Below, piece by piece: positions 24,338 to 33,123 of a DNA stretch of 64,000 bases (the stretch's first letter is position 1; the number at the start of each line of letters is the position of its first letter). The stretch comes from JAEUOS01 sp965279115 (GTDB lineage: Bacteria > Pseudomonadota > Gammaproteobacteria > Burkholderiales > JAEUOS01). The notes below the pieces were generated by a model that saw nothing but the letters and a program-made list of their open reading frames with translations, made no database searches and was not told the origin of the DNA. The stretch is taken from NCBI GenBank assembly GCA_965279115.1, contig OZ257137.1, positions 310,001 through 374,000 of the forward strand, written 5' to 3'. A program made the position numbers and the translations under genes.

Positions 24338-25321
24338 TTATTCGGGCTTGATGCCGGCGCGCGCGATCACGCGCTTCCAGACCCGTGCTTCCTCATCCAC
24401 ACGGCGGGTGAAGTCGGCCGAAGGGGTGGCCACCGCGCGCACGCCGGCGCCGGCGAAGGCGTCGCGGATCTTCGGCTGCTCGACCGCGCGTGCGATGCCC
24501 TGCTGCAACTGCGCCAGAACGGCGGGCGGTGTTGCTGACGGCGCCATCATGCCGAACCAGTAGACCATGTTGTATTCGGGAAAGCCCGCCTCGGCGAAGG
24601 TGGGCACCTCGGGCAGCAGGGGATGGCGCTCGCGCCCGGCCACGGCCAGCCCGCGCACCCGCCCGGCCTTGATGTGCTGGGTGGCCGATCCGACGCTGGA
24701 AAGGCCGACATCGATGCGCCCGGCGATCAGGTCCAGCAACGCGGCCGCCACGCCCTTGTAGGGAACATGGGTAAGTTCGATGTCCGGCCCCGAGAGGAAC
24801 AGCTCAACCGCAAGATGGGCCGAGGAACCCTGGCCGCCCGACCCGAAGGTGAGGGTCTTCGGCTGCTTGCGTGCGAGGTCGACCAGGTCCTTTAGGGTCT
24901 TGGCTGCAAGTTCCTGGCGCACCATGATCACCGCCGGCGCCTCGGCCACCGGGCTGATCTTGGCGATGTCCTTCTCGGGATCGTAGGGCAGCTTCTGGTA
25001 AAGGGCCGAGGAAACCGCGAAGGAATTGTCGGTGAAGAGCAATGTGTGACCGTCCGCCGCGGCCTTCGCCACCACGTCGGTACCCAGCGTGCTGCCGGCC
25101 CCGCCGCGCGTTTCGACGATGAAGGGCTGGCCGAGCTGGCTGGCGAGTTCCGCGCCGACCGCACGCGCCGCGGTCTCGGTGAACGAGCCCGCGGAAAACG
25201 GCACGATGATGCGCACCGGCTTGGTTGGCCATGCGGTTTGCGCCTGCGGCGCGGACATCGCCGCAAACCCGAGCGCAAGAACGGCTATCAGGGTACGGCG
25301 CCCGGCGAAATGGTGGGGCAT
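24338..25321 (-). CDS. Bug-family tripartite tricarboxylate transporter receptor
   Basis: 327 residues with a signal peptide (RRTLIAVLALGFAAMSAPQA). Bug hallmarks: TKPVRIIVPFSAGSFTETAA, GGAGSTLGTDVVAKAAADGH, and GSGGQGSSAHLAVELFLSG. The binding loop at SFTETA differs from the common GGPTD, hinting at a distinct ligand. ATG 25319-25321 opens a proper signal peptide; an in-frame extension to 25462 is unsupported. Upstream-most gene of the minus-strand cluster containing the VOC protein, monooxygenase and LigI-like hydrolase, so it probably feeds that pathway. Confidence 0.88.
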   Translation of the reverse strand: MPHHFAGRRTLIAVLALGFAAMSAPQAQTAWPTKPVRIIVPFSAGSFTETAARAVGAELASQLGQPFIVETRGGAGSTLGTDVVAKAAADGHTLLFTDNSFAVSSALYQKLPYDPEKDIAKISPVAEAPAVIMVRQELAAKTLKDLVDLARKQPKTLTFGSGGQGSSAHLAVELFLSGPDIELTHVPYKGVAAALLDLIAGRIDVGLSSVGSATQHIKAGRVRGLAVAGRERHPLLPEVPTFAEAGFPEYNMVYWFGMMAPSATPPAVLAQLQQGIARAVEQPKIRDAFAGAGVRAVATPSADFTRRVDEEARVWKRVIARAGIKPE

Positions 25322-25510
25322 ATGGATTGTCTTTTTTGGAAGGGCTGTGTTGGCTGCCGCGCGGTCGACCTGACGCTCTACGACACGGTGCGCCTGGGCA
25401 TCCGGCCGCGCCCTACAGAATCTCATAACTGAGCACATGTGAGCAAGCGATAAATAACGCACCGCGCACCGTACTGATGGTGCGGCCTGCGGTGCGAAAT
25501 ACGGGCCTGT

Positions 25511-26536
25511 TCAGGCGGCGACACGGCGCGTGATCGAATGCTCGGCACGCCTGGTGCCGGCAGGCAGGGGGCGCCAGGCCAGTGCGCGCAATTCGCCGAA
25601 CTCATGCGGCAGGCGTTCGAAGGTCTCGCCGCCGTCCCGGCTGCGAAACAGCTGGCCCAGATTGGTGCACACGAACAGCAGCTGCGGGTCCGCCGGATGC
25701 GTGGCCACGCACCAGGGCGTGCTGTTGAGCCTGCCCGGCAGCTCGGCGACTTCCCAGGAAGCGCCATAGTCCCGGCTCCGCAGCAGCCGGCCGGTGCTGC
25801 CCGGCGGTCCATTGCCGTTGGTGAGGAACACCACGCCGGTGTTGTCGGCACGCGGCACGATGGCGCGCGTGTACTGCCAAGGCGAATCGAGTTCGGTGAA
25901 AGCCCAGTTGGCACCGCCATCGATGCTGCGGTGCAGCCCCTTGTTGGTGGTGGCGAACAGCACGGTGCCTTGCGGCGAGGGGATCACCGCGATGCCGTGC
26001 ACGTCGCCGGAGATCAGGCCATTATCCCTGGCCTGCCAGGTGGCACCGCCGTCGCCACTGCGGTAGATGCCGCCGATTTCCACACCCGCCCAGACCACGT
26101 TGTCGTCGAGCGGATCGAACAGGATCTGCGTGACCCGCGTCGGCCCCATGTTGATGGCGGAAAAGTCGCTGATGCCGGGTGCGGCCAGGGCACTCCAGCT
26201 GATACCGCCGTCCAGTGAGCGGTAGAAACCCGCCGGACGCGTGCCGGCGAGGATTACAGCGGGATTGCGCGGGTGCACGATCAGCGACCATACGTCCTGC
26301 ATCGGCGAAGGCAGGGCGGTCCAGCGCGCACGCGCCTCGCTCCAGCGATACACGCCCATGTCGGTGCCGGCGAACATCGCGTCCGGCGTGCCCGCATGCG
26401 CGGCGAAACTCCATACCCGCGCCTCGAGATACATGCCGGAGTGGCTGTTGGGGTGCACCCAGGTTTCGCCGGCATCCTCGCTGAACCATGCGGAATGGCC
26501 GGCGGTGCCGGCATAGACGTGAACCAGTTCGGACAT
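25511..26536 (-). CDS. BNR/Asp-box repeat beta-propeller protein (sialidase/YCF48-like)
   Basis: 341 residues with about six Asp-box repeats: SEDAGETW, SLDGGISW, SGDGGATW, SIDGGANW, SRDYGASW and SRDGGETF, each starting a propeller blade of about 50 residues. No signal peptide is seen, so it is probably cytoplasmic. Propellers of this kind occur in sialidases, sortilin-like receptors and photosystem assembly factors; no catalytic residues of a glycosidase could be identified. Proteins like this are often found in Burkholderiales catabolic loci, but the function is not known. Confidence 0.75.
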   Translation of the reverse strand: MSELVHVYAGTAGHSAWFSEDAGETWVHPNSHSGMYLEARVWSFAAHAGTPDAMFAGTDMGVYRWSEARARWTALPSPMQDVWSLIVHPRNPAVILAGTRPAGFYRSLDGGISWSALAAPGISDFSAINMGPTRVTQILFDPLDDNVVWAGVEIGGIYRSGDGGATWQARDNGLISGDVHGIAVIPSPQGTVLFATTNKGLHRSIDGGANWAFTELDSPWQYTRAIVPRADNTGVVFLTNGNGPPGSTGRLLRSRDYGASWEVAELPGRLNSTPWCVATHPADPQLLFVCTNLGQLFRSRDGGETFERLPHEFGELRALAWRPLPAGTRRAEHSITRRVAA

Positions 26537-26732
26537 GGGTGTGATCCCGGAATGAATTGCCGCGCGGCCTGGTGCAAACCGTGACTGTGGACACCGCGTG
26601 ATTCGCCTTATCCTACCACCCGCCCCGGGGCCGGATTGGCCGCCGGAAATGCGCAGGCAAGCGACCGCGCTTCGAAACGAAGGGGAAACCGGCTTCTGTT
26701 CGGCCTATCGGGCAGGTGGCTGCCGGGGGACG

Positions 26733-27308
26733 ATGCAAACGTACCCATCCGCCAGCGAGAACGCGATGCAAGTTTCCCCAGCCCAGGAAATTTCCAATTC
26801 CCACCCGGCGCTCCTGCCCTTCCTGCGCGCCGCCCACCGCCACGTGGGGCAGATACTCCGCTGCGCCGGTACCGCCCCTGTGCCGACCGCACGCGCCGCC
26901 GTGAGCTACGACCTGTCGATGCTGGCGCTGGGCCATCACGCGAAGCTTTCGCTGCATGCCGCCGCGATGACGGCATCGCAACTGCTGTATCTGGCAGCCG
27001 AGCTGTCGCGACTGGGAGGCGGCCCGGCGCAGGAGCCCGCCACGATTTCCACGCCGCGCATCGCCGGGCAACTGGAACGCGACGCCGCCATGCTCGGCGA
27101 TCAGACCCGCCTCCTGACGCAGGACGATCTTGCCGCCGTGCTGGGCCGCTTCCGCGCCGCGATTGCCATGCAGGGCCTCGATCTGGCGCACGCGCTCGGG
27201 ATCGAACTGGCTGAAGCGCTGGCGCGCACACGCCACTATGCCGCCGAGGCGATGCCGCCCGCCTTCATGCTGCCGCGCGCCGCCGCGACAGCGCGCACAC
27301 GCGCCTGA
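26733..27308 (+). CDS. Hypothetical helical protein
   Basis: 191 residues from ATG 26733 (a GGGGGA lies just upstream); ATG 26766 would give 180 residues. Ala/Leu-rich, mostly helical: LLPFLRAAHRHVGQILRCAG, MLALGHHAKLSLHAAAMTAS, LLTQDDLAAVLGRFRAAIAM and the HALGIELAEALARTRHYAAE end. Codon third positions are strongly G/C in this frame, which favours it over the overlapping minus-strand frames. No recognised family. Convergent with the DUF2783 gene, nine bases away. Confidence 0.5.
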   Translation: MQTYPSASENAMQVSPAQEISNSHPALLPFLRAAHRHVGQILRCAGTAPVPTARAAVSYDLSMLALGHHAKLSLHAAAMTASQLLYLAAELSRLGGGPAQEPATISTPRIAGQLERDAAMLGDQTRLLTQDDLAAVLGRFRAAIAMQGLDLAHALGIELAEALARTRHYAAEAMPPAFMLPRAAATARTRA

Positions 27309-27317
27309 TCGCGGGCC

Positions 27318-27539
27318 TCAAGCCCCGCGTGCCAGGCGCAAGGCTTCGCGCAGCAGCGCGAGGTCGCCGATGTGATTCGAGAGAATCAGGATCAGCCGGG
27401 CATTGAGTGCCGCGCTTGCCTCATCGGACAAGTCGCGGTGCGCGTCGATCAGCATGGCGTAGAAGTCGTCGCCCGGCGAAAAGTCGCGGAAATAGCGGCG
27501 CCCGTCTTCGTGGAAATTGGGGTCAAGGTTGAGGCCCAC
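27318..27539 (-). CDS. DUF2783 small protein, partner of the FAD monooxygenase
   Basis: 73 residues: LDPNFHEDGRRYFRDFSPGD, then DFYAMLIDAHRDLSDEASAA and RLILILSNHIGDLALLREAL. This matches DUF2783, a family usually encoded directly after MhpA-like FAD monooxygenases. It starts at GTG with AAGGAG about six bases upstream, 11 bases after the monooxygenase stop. It may be an accessory or regulatory subunit; the biochemical role is undescribed as far as I know. Confidence 0.78.
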   Translation of the reverse strand: MGLNLDPNFHEDGRRYFRDFSPGDDFYAMLIDAHRDLSDEASAALNARLILILSNHIGDLALLREALRLARGA

Positions 27540-27550
27540 GCGTCGCTCCT

Positions 27551-29218
27551 TCAGGCATTGCCGGTGGCGCGCGCCAGGGCGCCCTTGACTAGCTCGTCAT
27601 CGAAAGACCACCAGCGCGCGGCCACATGCTGGTCCGGACGGATCAGGTAGAACGATCCGTTGCGCGCATCGTAACGGCGCGACACCAGCCCCTCGACGTC
27701 GTGCAGCACGGTGAAATCGGCATCGCGCACCGCCGGGCGCGAAGTCACCAGGATCACCTCTACGGGCAGCGCAGCGCGGCCCAGGGCGACCAGCTGCTCG
27801 CGCACCCGACCATCCAGCTGCGCCGGCGCGTCGATGAAAAGCAGGCCGCAGAAGCGATTGCCCACCATCCCCAGCAGCCACGCCGGCCGCCCCTCCGCCA
27901 TCACCGGCGCGTCTTCCATCGGCGCGCCCGGCAGCATGTCGCCGTCGAACATGTTGGCGTCGGGCGTATTGAGCGGCGAATCGGTCAGGAAGGTCGGTAC
28001 CGACAGGCGCCCCGAGTTGACCAGCTTGCGGGCGAACGCATGCTCGCGCGCAAGCTGCAGGGCGGCATTGCGAAAGGTCTTGCTGACCGCGCTCTTGGGG
28101 GTGATGAAATCGGTGGAGCGGGTCGAGTTCATGATGTTCTCGTCAGCGGCGGCGGCGCGCTCGAGCGTGTAGGTGTCAAGCAGCGTGTGAGGCGCCAGCC
28201 CGTCCCGCACCAGCTTCAGCTTCCAGACCAGGTTGTCGGTGTCCTGCAGGCCCGAGTTTGCGCCACGTGCGCCGAACGGCGACACCTGATGCGCGGCGTC
28301 GCCGACAAACAGGAGTCGCCCGCGACGGAAATCCTGCATGCGCCGGCACTGGAACGTGTAGACGCTGACCCACTCGAGTTCGAACTCGCGCCCTTCGCCC
28401 AGCATGGCGCGAATGCGCGGAATGACGCGCTCGGGCTTCTTTTCCTCTTCCGGATCGGCGTCCCAGCCGAGCTGGAAATCGATGCGCCAGACATTGTCGG
28501 CCTGCTTGTGCAGCAGCACCGACTGGTTGGGATGAAACGGCGGATCAAACCAGAACCAGCGCTCGGCCGGAAAGTCCGCCTTCATCACCACGTCGGCGAT
28601 CAGGAAGCGGTCGGTGAAGATGCGACCGTCGACTTCCATGCCCAGCATGCGCCGGATCGGACTCCTCGCCCCGTCGGCGACGATCAGCCAGTCCGCTTCA
28701 AGCCGATAGCTTCCGTCCGGCGTTTCAATCTCCAGCAAGACGCCATGTTCCTGAGGCTGAACCGACACCACCCGGTTCTTCCAGCGCAATTCCACGCCTG
28801 CCTCGACGGCCCGCTCGACCAGGAATTCCTCCAGGTAGTACTGCTGCAGGTTGACCATGCCGGGGCGCCGATGGTCCGATTCCGGCGAAAGGTTGAAGTG
28901 GTAGACCTCTCGTTCGCGGAAGAACGTACGGCCGACATCCCAGCGCACACCACTGCCGGCAACCCGCTCGCCCACGCCGAGGCGATCAAGCACCTCGAGC
29001 GCACGCCGCGCGTAGCAGACGCCGCGTGAGCCGATTGAAACGGTATCGTCTTCATCGAGCAAGACAACCGGAATGCCGTGCACCCGGCAATCGATCGCAG
29101 CGGCCAGGCCCACCGGACCGGCGCCGACGATGACCACCGGGTGGCGGGCGGCCGTCGACGCATCGAAGTCGGGCGGTCGCGCGTAGATGTACTTGGGATA
29201 CTGGTAGGTGTGCAGCAA
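27551..29218 (-). CDS. FAD-dependent aromatic monooxygenase (MhpA/PheA-like)
   Basis: 555-residue group A flavoprotein hydroxylase. The dinucleotide fold GxGxxG is VVIVGAGPVGLAAA (about residues 28-41), the DG motif is WLIVADGARSPIRRMLG, and the FAD/ribityl motif is FVGDAAHQVSPFGARGANSG. The C-terminal thioredoxin-like domain follows. These enzymes use NAD(P)H and O2 to hydroxylate phenols or 3-(3-hydroxyphenyl)propionate. TTG is the only in-frame start near the family's N-terminus. A perfect FNR/Anr-type palindrome lies 63-82 bases upstream. Operon with the DUF2783 protein. Confidence 0.9.
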   Translation of the reverse strand: MLHTYQYPKYIYARPPDFDASTAARHPVVIVGAGPVGLAAAIDCRVHGIPVVLLDEDDTVSIGSRGVCYARRALEVLDRLGVGERVAGSGVRWDVGRTFFREREVYHFNLSPESDHRRPGMVNLQQYYLEEFLVERAVEAGVELRWKNRVVSVQPQEHGVLLEIETPDGSYRLEADWLIVADGARSPIRRMLGMEVDGRIFTDRFLIADVVMKADFPAERWFWFDPPFHPNQSVLLHKQADNVWRIDFQLGWDADPEEEKKPERVIPRIRAMLGEGREFELEWVSVYTFQCRRMQDFRRGRLLFVGDAAHQVSPFGARGANSGLQDTDNLVWKLKLVRDGLAPHTLLDTYTLERAAAADENIMNSTRSTDFITPKSAVSKTFRNAALQLAREHAFARKLVNSGRLSVPTFLTDSPLNTPDANMFDGDMLPGAPMEDAPVMAEGRPAWLLGMVGNRFCGLLFIDAPAQLDGRVREQLVALGRAALPVEVILVTSRPAVRDADFTVLHDVEGLVSRRYDARNGSFYLIRPDQHVAARWWSFDDELVKGALARATGNA

Positions 29219-29280
29219 GCCGGTCTCATCAGCGCACCAACGCGCAAGAGGAGAAAAGACTAGCGGCGCGGAGTGGCGGT

Positions 29281-29300
29281 GATTTGATCTGCATCAAATC
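29281..29300 (-). promoter_or_regulatory. FNR/Anr-type box upstream of the FAD monooxygenase
   Basis: GATTTGATCTGCATCAAATC is a perfect 8-bp-arm palindrome containing the FNR consensus TTGAT-N4-ATCAA (29284-29297). If it acts at -41.5 for the monooxygenase, transcription would start near 29249, with TAGTCT as a weak -10 (29262-29257). Confidence 0.55.
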
Positions 29301-29385
29301 GGGGAAATACCGCCCGGGAACCTTTTGCGCGGCGCAGCAATTCCTGCGTGCGGGACACCGGGCCGACTCCGGCCATGCGGCATTC

Positions 29386-31548
29386 CTAGGCCGCCGCCGC
29401 TATATGCTCCGGCGTCAACGGCAGGTCGCACACCCGCACCCCAAGCGCGTCGCGCACGGCATTGCCCAGCGCACCCGCCACCGGGCCATGCGCCGACTCA
29501 CCGGCGCCCAGCGAGGGCGTGTCCGGATCGGAAATGATCGCGACCATCACCTGCGGAACTTCTGAAAAACGCAGGATCGGATAGCTCTCCCAGGTGTCGC
29601 TGGTGATGCGCGTGCGGTCGAACGCCACCGCTTCCTTCAACGCCCAGCTGGTCGCCTGTATTGCGCCGCCTTCGGTCTGGTTGGCTACGCCGTCGGGATT
29701 GATGGCGCGGCCGACATCGACTGCGATCCACAAGCGGCGTGCGCGGATCTCGGTGCCGGCCTCGATTTCGGCCACCACGGCGCAATAGGCACCGGTGTTC
29801 TTGTACCGGGAATAGGCGATGCCGTAGCCGATGCTTTCGCTGCGCTGTCGTGCGCGCCAGTCCGACATTTGCGCGACCTTTTCCAGCACGGCGCGCGCAC
29901 GCGGGTCGCGCAGGTAATCCAGGCGCCAGTCGAGCGGATCACGGCCTGCTTCGCGGGCAAGTTCGTCGACGAAACTCTCCACTGCGAACACGTTGGCAAA
30001 AGCACCCAGCGAGCGCAGGGCCGAGGCGCGAATCGGCATGGTCAGCAGGCGATGGTTATGCACCTGCCAGGAGGCGAACTCGTACCCCGGCACGGCGTTG
30101 CGCTCACTGCCGCCGCCTGCGGCCAGTGCGGCGTTCACCGCGATCAGGCGCTCATACGGCTTTTCGAGATGCCAGGCCGCCAGCAACGCCGGCGATTTCG
30201 AGCGTCCCGGGCGGGTGCCGTGGCCGTTGCCCCAGACATCATGGCGCCACGCGACAACCATTCCGTCGCTGTCGAGATCGGCTTCCACCTGTACCGCCAT
30301 CGGCGGCCCGAAGGGCGACCAGGCAAGCTCGTCGGCACGCGACCACAGCACCCGCACCACCTGGCCGGGCGCGGCACGCGCCATCAGGACGGCATCGAAG
30401 GCGACGTCGTCGGCGCCATTGTGGCCGTAGCAGCCCGCGCCTTCGACATGATTGACGATGATGCGTTCAACCGGCAGGCCGGTGGCGAGCGCCAGGTCGG
30501 TGCGCAGGTTGTAAATGCCCTGGCTGTGGGTCCATACCTCGATCTGCGTGGCATCCCCCTCCCCCGACCAGCACGCCAGCGCACAGGCGGGGCCGAGCGA
30601 GGCATGGGCGATGTAGGGCCGGGTATAAGTGGCGCTCACCGTGCGCACTGCCGCAGCCTGCTGCGCAGCCTTGCGCTCATCGACCAGTTTGGTCTCGACC
30701 GGCTGCTGCCTGAGCCAGGGGCCCAGTGCGGCGGCATCCGGCAGGGTCTCCTCCTCGGCCCAGCGCGCATTCGCGCGCACCACCTCCAGCACCAGGCGCG
30801 CCGCAGCGCCGGACGAAGCGAGGACGCCGACGAAGTTGCCGTCGCGCACCACACGCTCGAATCCCGGGATCGCACGGGCGCGGCTGTCGTCGAGTTCCAG
30901 CAGGCGTGCCGCCGGCGACGGCGGACGCAGCATGGCGGCGTGCAGCATGCCGGGAAATTCGAGATCATGGACAAAGCGCGGCAGTCCGAACACCTTCTCC
31001 GGCAGGTCGATGCGCGGCACCGGGGCCCCCACCACGGCAAGCGCTGCAGACGGCAGCGGCGCCACCTGGCCGGTGGCCTCGCGCTCCAGCAAACCGGCAT
31101 CGGCCAGCGCCCAGAAGTTCAAGCCGATTGGTTGCCAATCGACCACGAATTCGCCGTCGTCGCAGCCAATCCGCGCCGCATCGATACCCTTGCGCCGCGC
31201 CGCCTCGGCGATCAGCAATGCGCGCACCTCGGCGGCCGCGTAACGCAACGCGGTGCCAGATTCCTGCACCGACAGGCTGCCGGAGGTGACCGCCTCGTCG
31301 GGGCTGGCGGCCGTTGAAGCACCTACCATGACGATGCGCTCGAACCGCACCTGCAGTTCGCAGGCGACGATCTGCGCCAGCGCGGTCAGGATGCCCTGCC
31401 CGATCTCGACCTTGCCGGAGCGCACCTCGACCTTGCCATCAGCGCGAACGGCAAGCCATTGCGAAAGCCGGCGGTTGACCTGCAGGCTGCCGGGCAGGCG
31501 CGGCTTGCCGTCATCGGCCGTCGTGGCCATGCGAAAGGCGAGGTTCAT
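29386..31548 (-). CDS. Molybdenum hydroxylase large subunit (xanthine dehydrogenase family, IorB-like)
   Basis: 720 residues, catalytic subunit with the molybdopterin (probably cytosine dinucleotide) cofactor. Recognisable segments: the N-terminal SGKVEIGQGILTALAQIVAC typical of IorB-type enzymes, SGSLSVQESGTALRYAAAEV, VEGAGCYGHNGADDVAFDA, RASALRSLGAFANVFAVESF, and the C-terminal catalytic Glu in SLGAGESAHGPVAGALGN. It hydroxylates N-heteroaromatics, aldehydes or nicotinate-like compounds using water. ATG 31548 has GGAGGG upstream and overlaps the small-subunit stop in ATGA. Two-subunit layout without a FAD subunit, as in isoquinoline oxidoreductase. Confidence 0.88.
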   Translation of the reverse strand: MNLAFRMATTADDGKPRLPGSLQVNRRLSQWLAVRADGKVEVRSGKVEIGQGILTALAQIVACELQVRFERIVMVGASTAASPDEAVTSGSLSVQESGTALRYAAAEVRALLIAEAARRKGIDAARIGCDDGEFVVDWQPIGLNFWALADAGLLEREATGQVAPLPSAALAVVGAPVPRIDLPEKVFGLPRFVHDLEFPGMLHAAMLRPPSPAARLLELDDSRARAIPGFERVVRDGNFVGVLASSGAAARLVLEVVRANARWAEEETLPDAAALGPWLRQQPVETKLVDERKAAQQAAAVRTVSATYTRPYIAHASLGPACALACWSGEGDATQIEVWTHSQGIYNLRTDLALATGLPVERIIVNHVEGAGCYGHNGADDVAFDAVLMARAAPGQVVRVLWSRADELAWSPFGPPMAVQVEADLDSDGMVVAWRHDVWGNGHGTRPGRSKSPALLAAWHLEKPYERLIAVNAALAAGGGSERNAVPGYEFASWQVHNHRLLTMPIRASALRSLGAFANVFAVESFVDELAREAGRDPLDWRLDYLRDPRARAVLEKVAQMSDWRARQRSESIGYGIAYSRYKNTGAYCAVVAEIEAGTEIRARRLWIAVDVGRAINPDGVANQTEGGAIQATSWALKEAVAFDRTRITSDTWESYPILRFSEVPQVMVAIISDPDTPSLGAGESAHGPVAGALGNAVRDALGVRVCDLPLTPEHIAAAA

Positions 31549-32024
31549 GCGCCCTCCCTTGCAGTGCGCATCGCGGTGGCGGCGCGCAACACGGCGCGGA
31601 CGATGCGATTGTGCGAGCCGCACCGGCACAGGTGCTTGTCGAGCGCCGCGCGCACTGCGGCCTCGTCCGGAGCCGGATTGGCGGCAAGCAGTTCGGCGGC
31701 CGACATCTGGATGCCGGACAGGCAATAGCCGCATTGCGCCGCCTGCTCATCCAGGAACGCGCTCTGCAGCGGATGCGGTGCATCGGGCTGGCCAAGTCCC
31801 TCGATGGTGACCACCGATCGCCCGGCCGCCGCCCACAGCGGCGTGTCACACGCCGGCTGCGACCTGCCGTCGATCAGCACATGGCAGGCGCCACACTGGT
31901 TCTGGCCGCATCCGAAGCGGGTACCCTTCAGGCCGAGGGTATCGCGCAGCACGTCGATCAGAAGCGCGTTGTCGGGCGCGTCGATGGATCGTGACTCGCC
32001 ATTGACTTGAAGCGTTATCGCCAT
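31545..32024 (-). CDS. Molybdenum hydroxylase small [2Fe-2S] subunit
   Basis: 159 residues carrying two [2Fe-2S] clusters. The plant-ferredoxin-type cluster is FGCGQNQCGACHVLIDGR with a later Cys in QPACDTPL; the second cluster is in the helical domain, QCGYCLSGIQ and HLCRCGSHNRI. It passes electrons from the molybdenum site to an external acceptor. ATG at 32022-32024 fits the family start (MAITLQVNGES). Translationally coupled to the large subunit by a 4-base overlap; 25 bases downstream of a Bug receptor. Confidence 0.92.
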   Translation of the reverse strand: MAITLQVNGESRSIDAPDNALLIDVLRDTLGLKGTRFGCGQNQCGACHVLIDGRSQPACDTPLWAAAGRSVVTIEGLGQPDAPHPLQSAFLDEQAAQCGYCLSGIQMSAAELLAANPAPDEAAVRAALDKHLCRCGSHNRIVRAVLRAATAMRTAREGA

Positions 32025-32049
32025 CTCGATGTCCGGTTGACAACTCGTG

Positions 32050-33012
32050 TTACTGGTCGGCCTTGGCACCCGAGATCCTGACAATGCGCGCCCATTTTTC
32101 GATGTCTTCCCGCAGGTACTGGTTGAACTCGGGGATCGTCATCACCATCGGCGTGGCCCCCTGCTTCGCCCACTCGGCCTTGACGTCAGCGCGCGATACG
32201 ACGCGACCAATCTCGGCGTTGAGTTTCGCGAGTACTGCCTGGGGCGTTCCGGTGGGGGCCATGAAGCCCAGCCAGATGGTGGCTTCGTAGCCGGGCACGC
32301 CGGCTTCGGCGACCGTGGGCACCTCCGGCAGTACCGATGAGCGAGCGCGTCCGGTGGTGCCAAGCGCCTTGAGCTTGCCGGCGGCGATGTTCTGCTGCAT
32401 GGTTGGCACGGCATCGAACATCATCTCGACCTGTCCACCGAGCACGTCGGTGCGCGCACCGGAACTACCCTTGTAGGGAATGTGGGTGATGTCGACACCG
32501 GCCATCGCCTTGAAGAGTTCGCCGGCCATGTGGTACGGGGTGCCCGGCCCGGAGGAGGCATAGTTCATGCCCTTCGGTTTTGCCTTGGCGGCGGCGATGA
32601 GTTCCTTGAGTGAAGAGAACCCGGTTTTCGGATGTGCCACCAGCACCAGGTCCGAATAATTCACCGGTGCGATCGCCGTGAAATCCTTCATCAGCGCGAA
32701 CGGCTTGTTGGGTATCAGCGATTCGTTGACCGTATGGGTGTTGGACATCATCAACAGCGTATAGCCGTCGGCCGGGGACTTGGCCGCGGCGTCCGTGCCG
32801 ATCACGGACCCGCCGCCGGGCCGGTTGTCGACCGTGAAGGGCTGGCTCAGCGCATCGGACAGGCGTTGCGATACGTATCGCGCGTAGATGTCGGCCGGTC
32901 CGCCGGCGGCGAACGGCACCACCACCTTGACCGGACGCGCCGGGTAGTCCTGTGCCTGTGCGCAGGGCACGGCGATGGCGAAGGCCAGAGCCGCAAGAAG
33001 GCGAGGTCGCAT
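32050..33012 (-). CDS. Bug-family tripartite tricarboxylate transporter receptor
   Basis: 320 residues with signal peptide RPRLLAALAFAIAVPCAQA. Bug marks: YPARPVKVVVPFAAGGPADI, GGGSVIGTDAAAKSPADGYT, YASSGPGTPYHMAGELFKAM, and DITHIPYKGSSGARTDVLGG. GGAGACATACC precedes the ATG. It lies in tandem with a second Bug gene upstream and the molybdenum hydroxylase downstream, so its ligand may be an N-heteroaromatic acid such as a nicotinate-type compound (inference). Confidence 0.9.
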   Translation of the reverse strand: MRPRLLAALAFAIAVPCAQAQDYPARPVKVVVPFAAGGPADIYARYVSQRLSDALSQPFTVDNRPGGGSVIGTDAAAKSPADGYTLLMMSNTHTVNESLIPNKPFALMKDFTAIAPVNYSDLVLVAHPKTGFSSLKELIAAAKAKPKGMNYASSGPGTPYHMAGELFKAMAGVDITHIPYKGSSGARTDVLGGQVEMMFDAVPTMQQNIAAGKLKALGTTGRARSSVLPEVPTVAEAGVPGYEATIWLGFMAPTGTPQAVLAKLNAEIGRVVSRADVKAEWAKQGATPMVMTIPEFNQYLREDIEKWARIVRISGAKADQ

Positions 33013-33123
33013 GGTATGTCTCCTGTTGATTGATTTCTTCTAGCCAAGTCTGCAAAACGGCACTGCAGCCAGGACCGCTGTCGCCGGTTCCGCAGGCGGG
33101 CGCAGTTTCCGCCAGCCGGTCTG

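Noticed and set aside
26613..27236. Two overlapping 207-codon minus-strand frames opposite the hypothetical gene at 26733
   Set aside because: Arg/Gly/Gln-rich without hydrophobic core patterns; the plus-strand frame has the better third-position bias.
31549..31734. 62-residue N-terminal extension of the molybdenum hydroxylase large subunit
   Set aside because: Arg-rich antisense-like sequence fully overlapping the small-subunit gene; ATG 31548 has a strong ribosome site and the typical ATGA overlap.
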